NCBI GenBank assembly: GCA_937894565.1 | Contig: CALBHK010000247.1 | Coordinates: 1 to 7,314, forward strand | Direction: 5' to 3' | DNA: 7,314 nucleotides | Source of the DNA: an uncultured Chlamydiae bacterium | GTDB taxonomy: Bacteria; Chlamydiota; Chlamydiia; Chlamydiales; CALBHK01 | Notes under the pieces: model-generated | What the model saw: only the letters and a program-made list of their open reading frames with translations | Database searches by the model: none | Told to the model about the DNA's origin: nothing | Program-made: the position numbers and the translations under genes | Shown here: positions 1-6,700 of the stretch, piece after piece | Position numbering within the stretch: the stretch's first letter is position 1 | Layout of the letters: each line of letters opens with the position of its first letter

Positions 1-18
1 ACGACGCTCTTCCGATCT
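1..18 (+). other. Illumina sequencing adapter remnant (not genomic)
   Basis: The 18 bases acgacgctcttccgatct are identical to the 3' end of the standard Illumina read-1 adapter/primer. They lie exactly at the contig end, as expected when adapter is left untrimmed. Genomic sequence begins at about 19. The artefact falls inside the open reading frame of the left-edge gene, so any residues translated from here are spurious. Confidence 0.95.
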
Positions 19-554
19 AAATGATCTGCGTGCACGATCTCTTTTGTGTAAATGCCTCCATAATAAGGACCTTCCAGATTATTCACCTGAATGGACTCAT
101 CTAAAACAGTGTTATAAATTTGGTATTTGTAATTGGTGTTGGAGTCCCAATAATTGTTTTTTCTGAAAATTAAAGGATGGCCGGCATGCCAATCAGCAAT
201 ACGAAAACGATCTTCAAAAGCAATATACCATTGAGAGCCATCTTCCATTTCAAAAACACTCCAATCGCTAGAGCATCCTACCCAACGATGGTAGATGCCA
301 TGTGGTGGGTGATTGGGGATAGATTGATGATCCTGATAGCCCCTAATAACAGATTTAACCTGAGCTTCTTCTTTATTAACTTCTTTTTCTTCACCCTCCT
401 CTTCGCGATCTTCATCCATTTCTGCAATCTCTTCCTGAGAAAGATCACCAAAATCTCTAGCTAAGTGACGCTCAAGAGTAGATGATTCGTTAGCGCTAAG
501 ACATTGTGTAGCTAGAATGACTGCCGATAGTAACAGCATACTTTTTTTAATCAT
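19..554 (-). CDS. Secreted protein of unknown function, 3'-truncated by contig end
   Basis: This minus-strand frame runs from ATG at 552-554 to the contig edge with no stop, giving 178 genuine codons before the adapter. A GGAG ribosome binding site (562-565) lies 7 nt upstream of the start. Residues 1-21 look like a Sec signal peptide: MIKK, then a hydrophobic core MLLLSAVILA, with likely cleavage after LSA (19-21). There is a Cys at 18, but Gln at 17 argues against a lipobox. Residues 40-63 are extremely acidic (EEIAEMDEDREEEGEEKE). From about residue 85 the sequence is rich in aromatics and looks beta-stranded, with motifs HRWVGCSSDW (89-98), MEDGSQWYI (103-111), DWHAGHPLIF (121-130) and NNLEGPYYGG (158-167). 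I do not recognise the family; the pattern recalls conserved hypothetical exported proteins of chlamydiae. It is transcribed divergently from the menaquinone cluster. Function unknown; that it is a real exported protein is well supported. Confidence 0.8.
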
Positions 555-692
555 GTATTTTCTCCATATTTTTATATCATTTCAAGAGATACTCTCCTAA
601 GAGTCCGTTTTATACTCATTCCAACTGGACTGAACATATTTTATCCTCTTTTTTTTAAAGAAAAAATAAAGAAATAAAATTATTTGCTACTT

Positions 693-721
693 TTGCGTTG
701 AAATCTTTTTTTTGTTAGATT
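693..721 (+). promoter_or_regulatory. Candidate sigma70-type extended -10 promoter for the 749-3739 gene set
   Basis: A -35-like TTGCGT (693-698) is separated by 17 bp from a -10-like TAGATT (716-721). TG at 713-714 gives an extended -10 element. Predicted transcription would start near 728, about 20 nt before the ATG at 749. Matches are 3/6 and 4/6, so spacing and position carry most of the weight. The rest of the 555-748 gap is AT-rich. It contains a weak 5-bp inverted repeat, ACTCT-CCTA-AGAGT (591-604), between this promoter and the divergent left gene. No convincing minus-strand promoter was found, although a TATAAA at 609-614 (minus) could be a -10. Confidence 0.4.
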
Positions 722-748
722 CATGCTCCTACGATTTATTGAGGACTT

Positions 749-952
749 ATGTCTACATTCTGGTTCACCGTAACGATTTCCATTGTTTTATGCCTCATCT
801 GCCTCTTTCTTCTAGCTATCGGATTAATCTTTACAGGAAAAATACGCCTCAAACGTGGCTGTGGCGTGGATCCTAACAAATGCGGCAAAAATAAGTGCGA
901 TCTATGTCAAAAGGATAAAGAGGATGAAGATGAAGATGCAGATAACGTTTGA
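749..952 (+). CDS. Small single-pass membrane protein with a Cys-rich tail, NqrM-like candidate
   Basis: This 67-residue protein has GAGG (741-744) 4 nt upstream of its ATG. Residues 6-29 form one strongly hydrophobic transmembrane segment. It is followed by a basic stretch (KIRLKR, 31-36), which by the positive-inside rule places the tail in the cytoplasm. The tail has four cysteines at 38, 45, 50 and 53 (pattern C-x6-C-x4-C-x2-C) and then a very acidic end (KDKEDEDEDAD). One N-terminal helix followed by a short four-Cys tail is the layout of NqrM (DUF539), the factor needed for iron-sulfur maturation of the Na+-translocating NADH:quinone reductase, an enzyme chlamydiae possess. Exact NqrM motifs (a CGG after the helix) are not clearly matched, so this assignment is inference. 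The last 23 nt overlap mqnE in another frame, implying co-transcription and probably translational coupling. It could instead be an unrelated lineage-specific metal-binding membrane peptide. Confidence 0.7.
   Translation: MSTFWFTVTISIVLCLICLFLLAIGLIFTGKIRLKRGCGVDPNKCGKNKCDLCQKDKEDEDEDADNV
917..923 (+). promoter_or_regulatory. Ribosome binding site deciding the mqnE start
   Basis: AAAGAGG lies inside the preceding small gene. Three in-frame ATGs follow at 924, 930 and 936, because the acidic codons GAT-GAA-GAT-GAA-GAT of the upstream gene read as MKMKM in the mqnE frame. Spacing from the Shine-Dalgarno is 0, 6 and 12 nt, which favours ATG 930. Confidence 0.55.
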
Positions 953-2015
953 AGAAATTTCCAAAAAAACTCTTTCAGGCCTGCGCCTTACCTCTCAGGA
1001 AGGCCTCTTCTTATTTGAAGAAGCAGATCCTCAAGCTGTCTATGAATTAGCCGATAGTGTACGTAAACAAAAATGCGCAGAAATTGTCCACTATGCCACA
1101 ACCCTTTTTATCCATCCCACTAACCTTTGCGAGCTCTCTTGTCCCCTCTGCTCTTTTTATGCCAAGCCCGGCTGGAAAACGGCCTGGTTTTTAACTCCTG
1201 CGGAAATTGAAGAAAAAATTAAGCAGTACCTGCATCTGGAATTAACAGAAATCCATATTGTAGGGGGTTTGTGGAGAGATTGTAATTTAGATTATTACCA
1301 CGAACTTTTTGATCGCATCCGAGGGATCGACCCCTCTTTACATATCAAAGCGCTTACACCTGTTGAATATCACTTTTTATCCGAGCTGCACACTATTCCC
1401 ATTAACGAAGTCTTTCAAATGATGAAGGGCTGGGGACTCGGCTCTTTGCCCGGCGGTGGGGCAGAAATTTTAGTCGAAGAGATCCGCAAAAAAATTGCTC
1501 CGCAAAAAATTACTTCCGATCAATTTTTAGAATTTCATGGGATTGCCCATAAAGAGGGCATTCCATCCAATATCACCATGCTCTATGGTCACCTTGAAGA
1601 GTATGGTGATATCATTACCCACCTATGCAAAGTCAGAGAACTGCAAGACCAGACAAATGGCTTTCAATGTTTTGTGCCTCTACTTTACCATTTAGAAAAT
1701 AATGCGCTGGGCAAACGCACAGCGCGCATAAAATCTAAAAATTCAAAACTCGTTTTTGCTGTCTCTAGATTAATGCTCGATAATATTCGCAATATTAAAG
1801 TCCTTTGGAATTATTTAGGAGTGGATTTAGCTTTAGAAATTTTACAAGCAGGAGGCAATGATCTAGCCTCTACTGCCACAGAAGAAAAAATCATCACGAT
1901 GGCTGGCGGCATCCAATTAAAAATGACAGCGCAAGAGATGGAGCAGCTCATTCACTCTATTAACCGCGTGCCGCAAAAAATTCATTCCGGATATTACCAG
2001 CATGCCACTATGTAA
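930..2015 (+). CDS. mqnE: Aminofutalosine synthase MqnE (radical SAM), menaquinone biosynthesis
   Basis: A radical SAM enzyme of 361 residues, a normal length for the family. It couples 3-[(1-carboxyvinyl)oxy]benzoate to the adenosyl part of SAM, giving aminofutalosine in the futalosine route to menaquinone. The [4Fe-4S]-binding CxxxCxxC motif is at C67, C71 and C74 (TNLCELSCPLCSFY). Further family motifs are HIVGGL (109-114), HIKALTPVEY (138-147), SLPGGGAEI (172-180), TMLYGHLEE (216-224), LQDQTNGF (238-245) and AVSRLMLDN (277-285). The GGG in LPGGGAEI, the TMLYGH motif and the IKA-T-VE block favour MqnE over the related cyclase MqnC, which typically has LPGAGAEI; MqnC remains the alternative. 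The frame stays open upstream to an ATG at 855, but that extension lies inside the small membrane-protein gene and has no support. The gene overlaps both its neighbours, by 23 nt upstream and 14 nt downstream with mqnA. Confidence 0.88.
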   Translation: MKMQITFEEISKKTLSGLRLTSQEGLFLFEEADPQAVYELADSVRKQKCAEIVHYATTLFIHPTNLCELSCPLCSFYAKPGWKTAWFLTPAEIEEKIKQYLHLELTEIHIVGGLWRDCNLDYYHELFDRIRGIDPSLHIKALTPVEYHFLSELHTIPINEVFQMMKGWGLGSLPGGGAEILVEEIRKKIAPQKITSDQFLEFHGIAHKEGIPSNITMLYGHLEEYGDIITHLCKVRELQDQTNGFQCFVPLLYHLENNALGKRTARIKSKNSKLVFAVSRLMLDNIRNIKVLWNYLGVDLALEILQAGGNDLASTATEEKIITMAGGIQLKMTAQEMEQLIHSINRVPQKIHSGYYQHATM

Positions 2016-2850
2016 AATCGGAATTATTCAATACATTAACTCCATCTTTTTTTGGGGACCTCTTGTATTAAAAAAAATCATTCCCCCCTTTGAAGTGGTG
2101 TTAGACACTCCTGCGGCTCTGAACCGAAAAATGATGAGCGGAGAATTACAAGCCTCTATGGTGAGCAGCGCTACCTATTTACAAAATCAAAACAGCCTCC
2201 AGTTGGTTTCCCCCTTTGGCATCAGTGCTAAAAGCCATGTTTTAAGTGTGGCGTTATTTAGCCCCGAACCAGTGGATACGTTAGTAGATGCTCCTATTGC
2301 CATCACTGAGGAGAGCGCGACTTCTGTAAAGCTATTAGAAGTGTTAGCAAAGAAGTATTGGGGTTTGAATGTGCACATGCAAGTGGTTAAAAAACCTACA
2401 GAACATCCCATTTATCTTTTAATCGGAGATGCCTGCCTCACACATAAAACACCCACAAATTATTATAAAATCGATTTAGCGCAGCAGTGGCATCTCTTTA
2501 CAGGACTCCCCTTTACATTTGGGGTCTTTGTTGAAAAAACACCGATAAGGGAATGGAAAGAGGTGATGCAAGAGGCTTACCTGTATAGCCAGAAACATAT
2601 GGGAATAATAGTTGATCTTGCTGCGACAAAAATCAATCTCTCCAAACAAGAAATAGAAGCTTATCTCAATTGTCTAGAGTTTGAGTTAAGAGAAGAGCAT
2701 GTAGAGTCCATGCGATTATTTAAAGAATGGAGTGCAGAAGTAAGCTCTGGCAGACTTAAAGATGAACAAGACAATTTTTTAAGCCGTGAATTCTCGAATG
2801 TACAGGGCAACGCCCTGAAATATAAAAGCCTAGGGCATCGCCCTAGGTAG
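2002..2850 (+). CDS. mqnA: Chorismate dehydratase MqnA with a repeat-encoded C-terminal tail
   Basis: Catalyses the first committed step of the futalosine menaquinone pathway, dehydration of chorismate to 3-[(1-carboxyvinyl)oxy]benzoate. It has the periplasmic-binding-protein fold but no signal peptide, so it is cytosolic. Family features visible: N-terminal KIGIIQYINS (5-14), LNRKMMSGELQASMVSSATYL (about 40-60), the EESATSVKL segment (103-111), LLIGDACL (139-146), and the diagnostic DLAQQWHLFTGLPFTFGVF block (158-176). The last motif separates it from the MqnD homologue. The ATG overlaps the 3' end of mqnE by 14 nt and has only a weak ribosome binding site, suggesting translational coupling. 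Residues 267-282 (VQGNALKYKSLGHRPR) and the TAG stop come from the left arm of the 2800-3001 palindrome. The ancestral protein probably ended a little beyond residue 266, and the tail is unlikely to matter for catalysis. Confidence 0.88.
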   Translation: MPLCKIGIIQYINSIFFWGPLVLKKIIPPFEVVLDTPAALNRKMMSGELQASMVSSATYLQNQNSLQLVSPFGISAKSHVLSVALFSPEPVDTLVDAPIAITEESATSVKLLEVLAKKYWGLNVHMQVVKKPTEHPIYLLIGDACLTHKTPTNYYKIDLAQQWHLFTGLPFTFGVFVEKTPIREWKEVMQEAYLYSQKHMGIIVDLAATKINLSKQEIEAYLNCLEFELREEHVESMRLFKEWSAEVSSGRLKDEQDNFLSREFSNVQGNALKYKSLGHRPR

Positions 2851-3001
2851 GTTATAAAAAAAATTCAGGCTGAAGGCCTGAGTTATGGTAAATATTAAAC
2901 GTCTCTATTTACTATAACTCAGGCCTTCAGCCTGAGATGTTACTTTCATGCCACCTAGGGCGATGCCCTAGGCTTTTATATTTCAGGGCGTTGCCCTGTA
3001 C
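2800..3001. repeat. 202-bp nested palindromic element (REP/MITE-like) between mqnA and ubiE
   Basis: The outer arms 2800-2848 and 2953-3001 are perfect 49-nt inverted repeats. The inner arms 2865-2886 and 2914-2935 are perfect 22-nt inverted repeats, extending to 2894/2906 with one G-T pair, and enclose an 11-nt loop (2895-2905). Each half also carries three small hairpins: A, CAGGGCAACGCCCTG (2803-2817); B, CCTAGGGCATCGCCCTAGG (2829-2847); and C, a 6-bp stem TCAGGC/GCCTGA (2865-2881). Their mirror copies are at 2984-2998, 2954-2972 and 2919-2935. The DNA or RNA can therefore fold as one stem of about 80 bp or as six small hairpins. There is no transposase and no T-tract, so it is not a canonical terminator. 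The left arm runs into mqnA coding sequence. It is probably a non-autonomous repeat present elsewhere in the genome. As RNA it may modulate ubiE expression within the operon. Confidence 0.93.
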
Positions 3002-3049
3002 TGAGAATGCTCCCAGAGCCCATGTGTAAACTAAGTCAAAAGAGGATAA

Positions 3050-3739
3050 ATGAACAAAGAACCCACAACGATTGCTAAAATGTTTAATGCCATTGCCCCA
3101 AAATATGACACAGGCAACGCCCTTCTCTCTTTTGGATTGCACAACTATTGGAACACCCAACTTGTTCAATGCGCCCCTCAAAAACTTACTTCCATCACCC
3201 ACCTCGATCTTTGCTGTGGAACGGGAGAAATCACGGCACGTTATCTGCGCACAGCAAAACCTGCCCACTACAAAGGATATCTCTTAGACTTCTCTACAGA
3301 GATGCTAGTCGTTGCTAAAAAAAGATTAAATGGAAACGACATTACCTTTTTAGAAGCGGATGCGCAAGAAATTCCCCTACCAGATGCTTCTGTAGATTTC
3401 ATTACCCTGGCTTATGGGATCAGAAATATACAAAATCCATTTAAATGCATTCAAGAGGCTCATCGTATACTAAAACCAGGCGGCGCATTTGCCATTCTGG
3501 AACTAACCCGCCCTCAAAATAAGATATTACGCTTAGGGCATGCCTTCCATTTAAAATGGATGCTTCCCTTTGTTGGGAATTGTTTAGGCAATAAGCAAGC
3601 TTATAAATACCTACAGGGAAGTATTGAAAAATTCATGGATGCCGAGCAATTAAAACAGAAAATCTTAGCTAAATTTAAAGCGGCCGAGATCCGGCCGCTT
3701 ACGGGAGGAATTGCCACCCTTTGGGTGGCTAAAAAATAA
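3050..3739 (+). CDS. ubiE: Demethylmenaquinone methyltransferase (UbiE/MenG)
   Basis: A class I SAM-dependent methyltransferase of 229 residues, the usual family size. It performs the last step of menaquinone synthesis, C-methylation of demethylmenaquinone. Because the neighbours make menaquinone by the futalosine route, menG describes its role better here. Visible motifs: FNAIAPKYDTGNALLSFG (12-29) with the downstream W34 typical of the family; the SAM-binding motif I LDLCCGTGE (52-60); acidic D80 after strand 2; DAQEIPLPDASVD (104-116); the signature AYGIRN (121-126); LKPGG (141-145); YKYLQGSI (186-193 region); and the C-terminal RPLTGGIATLW. AGAGG (3041-3045) lies 4 nt before the ATG. No clear promoter is seen in the 48 nt between the palindrome and the start, so it is probably read from upstream through the palindrome. 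It converges on the large minus-strand gene with only 25 bp between the stop codons. Confidence 0.92.
   Translation: MNKEPTTIAKMFNAIAPKYDTGNALLSFGLHNYWNTQLVQCAPQKLTSITHLDLCCGTGEITARYLRTAKPAHYKGYLLDFSTEMLVVAKKRLNGNDITFLEADAQEIPLPDASVDFITLAYGIRNIQNPFKCIQEAHRILKPGGAFAILELTRPQNKILRLGHAFHLKWMLPFVGNCLGNKQAYKYLQGSIEKFMDAEQLKQKILAKFKAAEIRPLTGGIATLWVAKK
3677..3706. repeat. GC-rich palindrome inside ubiE, shared with 7198-7227
   Basis: Arms AAGCGGCCG (3678-3686) and CGGCCGCTT (3692-3700) form a perfect 9-bp stem with a 5-nt loop. The 30-nt stretch matches 7198-7227 at 27 of 30 positions, and the match continues past the stem. In ubiE it encodes KAAEIRPLTG, which fits the family's C-terminal sequence. 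On the minus strand the stem is followed by TTTAAATTT, so it could also serve as a weak terminator for the convergent gene. Confidence 0.7.
3713..3729. repeat. 7-bp hairpin at the 3' end of ubiE
   Basis: GCCACCC (3713-3719), loop TTT, GGGTGGC (3723-3729), followed on the plus strand by TAAAAAATAAA. The stem is perfect, but the A-tract is on the wrong side of a plus-strand intrinsic terminator and there is no T-tract after it on either strand. It may protect the 3' ends of the converging transcripts. No clear terminator for ubiE was found in the 25-bp gap that follows. Confidence 0.4.
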
Positions 3740-3764
3740 ACTAAAAACTATAACTGACATTCTG

Positions 3765-6700
3765 CTATAGGACGTTAAAGCCTTCTGTATCCAGTTTAAC
3801 TAAATCTCTTTCCAGGTTCTCTTTAAAAAAGAGGTATCTACTCTCCTTCTCTTTGATCTCCCTATCTTCGATCACCCCTTCCCCAAGCCCGCCAAGAGTT
3901 TCAATTGCATCTACGTTAACGTAACAGGAAAAACTACAAGTGGCAAATTTAAAGCACCCGCCGCTTGCATAATCCGAGCAACTTGGTGTTCGAGAAAAAT
4001 TAATAATACTCTTACTGCCAGTAGCTGCCCAAAGAAAGAGCTTTAACATCTCAGTATTGTCCTTATGCTCATCAAACCATCTGTGCATCCAACCTCGAAC
4101 AGTCCGATTATTGATATTAAATAAATTTTTCATCCCCTCAGCAGAAACCTGTGAACCTTCTACGTTTAAGCGTAAATTCTCTGCGTTTACATTACGAAGA
4201 GTTTCGCTATCTCTTATTTTAGGATCAAAGATTCCTGTCGCAATTAAACCGAATTTCCCTTTTTTAACACCTTCAACGATATTATTTTCAATGGTCTTTT
4301 GATTTAAATTTAAGCTCTTCACCTGCTCAATGATCCAATCACCATGTTCATAAAGGATTTCGATATCAGGCACAGCATTCTCTCCCCACCAATCCGGTTT
4401 ATTATTCTTAATTCGTGCATATAAAAAAGTTGCAAATGTTTCAATCTGATTAAAGTAAACATTATCTTTATCAGATAAATCATCAAAATCTATTTCTCCC
4501 TCTAAATTGGGCTTCTCTATAAGATTTTTTAAAAGGTCTATGACCTCAAAAGAGAGATTGACAAGACGCATTTTTTCTCTTTCTAAGGGATCCAGTTCAT
4601 TAGATTTCCACAATGTTTGATATGCTTGAAAAATTCCATTTTTATCTCTGATAGCAACTAAAAGATTATACACATCAGGAGAAAATAAACACCCGGTAGG
4701 AGTTTTATTTAAAAAAGCAACTCCCATTAAATAACCTAACGCACTGTATACTTGATCTTCAACTTCTACTTTCTCTTCAATGGGTTTCTTAACTACTTTC
4801 ATTTTATTACCCACTAGCATTTGCGTATCTACTTGCTTTATTTTAAAAGGAACTAATAAAGGCTTGATCGCCTCTCCCATTTCAGAAAAGAATGTTCTTG
4901 ACAATCCACCCGCATCAGAACCCTGCATGTTACTTCCATCAAGATTTAAAAATGTGACTTCAGAAGATTTAGGGTAGCTAATTTGATTAGCTAAAAGGCT
5001 CGCTAACTCTTTCAAGACCAGAGTAGGATTATTTCTAATAAGTTCTAAACGAATTTGTACACTCAGCGAACTTCCGTAGTAGTCACCGGTGACTCCCACA
5101 CTTTCCCGAGGAAGCTTTTCTTTCGTTATTTCCTGTAGTATGCCCATAGCCCCTAAAAGAGCAATAGGAACGTCATTCACTCTTCTCATATTTTCTTGGA
5201 TTAAAACAAGCACCACTTCTTTATCAAAATATTTTAAACGATCAGGATTTAGTTTAATAACTTCACGCGCATACTCTACATCATTTAGTTTAAACTTTGC
5301 TCTAACTTCGTTACTCAAATAATCTGCAGCTGACCAGATAACATTCCCATCCTCTTCCATTTTATTATTAAGGAACTCTTCTGCTATTTCATCTGTTGCA
5401 TACTTAATAATCTGAGGTTTGTCAGTAAACAAATTCTCTAAAATGACTTCCTGGACTAATTCCTTCTTTACCTCTTCACTTAGGTGATTTTCAGCTATCC
5501 AAAATGCTTTGGAATCAATTTGCATTTGTGCTTGCATAAACTGCAGTGCCATTTCACCTGTTACATACTCAATAATGTGAGGTTTGGCATCAAAAAGATC
5601 ACCTAAAACTTCTTTAGTAACCAATTTCTCTTTTACATCTTTGCTTAACTCATGTTCGGCGATCAAAAACACCTTGACACCCTCTGACATCTTTTTTTGC
5701 ATAAACTCCAATGCCACTTCATCTTCTGCATACTTAATGATTTGAGGTTTGGTAGTAAAAAGATTTTCTAAAACTTCCCTAGTGACTAATGCTGCTCTTA
5801 CCTCGTCACGTAAATCTTTTTCAAAGCTTAAAAATACTTCGGAATCATTTTGCATCTTTTCTTGCATAAAGAGCAGTGCCAATTCATCTGCTGCATACTT
5901 AATGATTTCAAATTGATTAAGCTCAAAGGCCTTCCCTAAAACTTCTTCAGTCACTAATTCTGTTTTCACCCCTTCGCTCAAGTAATTTTCATAAAAAATT
6001 AAAAATGCTTTGGCATCATTTTGCATCTTTTCTTTCATAAATTCTAATGCTAACTCATCCGTTGCATACTTAATAATTTCAGGTTTGTCATCAAAAGATT
6101 TTTCTAAAACTTCTTTAGTCACTAATGCCTTCTTTACCTCTTTGCTCAAGTGATTTTCAGCTATCCAAAATACATTTGGATCCTCTTGCATCTTTTCTTG
6201 CATAAATTCCAACGCAATCTCATCTGTTTCATACTTAATGATTTGAGGTTTTTCACCAAAAGAACTGCTTAAAAATTCTTTAGTCACTAAGTCTGTTTTC
6301 ACCCCTTTGCTCAAGTGATTTTCAGCTATCCAAAATACATCTTGGTTCACTTCCATCTTTTCTTTCATAAAGCGTGTTGCAAGCTCATCTGTCGCATATT
6401 TAATGATTTCAGGTTTAGTATCAAAAGAAGCTCTTAAAACCACTTCATTAACTAACGCTGTTTTTACTTCTTCACTTAAATGAGGTTCCACCCTTAAAAA
6501 TTCGCCTGCATCATTCGCTATCCTCTGGCTCATAAAAGGTAGTGCAACATCATCGGTAACAAGTTGCATCAATTGAGGTGTTCTATAAATAAAACTGGAC
6601 AGTAAGCCGGTATCATTAACGAGAGTCTGTCTTACTGTTTCCTTTAAATGAGGAAATGCTGCATCAAATTTCTGTGGATCATTTTGCATCATATCGCGCA

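Noticed and set aside
177..464. 95-residue plus-strand frame
   Set aside because: It is antisense to the left-edge gene, whose minus frame has a signal peptide, a ribosome binding site and protein-like composition.
855..929. Upstream extension of mqnE to the ATG at 855
   Set aside because: It lies within the small membrane-protein gene, has no ribosome binding site, and adds residues with no family counterpart.
2800..3001. CRISPR array or rho-independent terminator
   Set aside because: The units are inverted, not direct repeats with spacers, and no T-tract follows the stem on either strand.
2927..3268. 113-residue minus-strand frame across the palindrome
   Set aside because: It is antisense to the start of ubiE and stays open mainly because the palindrome arm lacks stops; there is no independent support.
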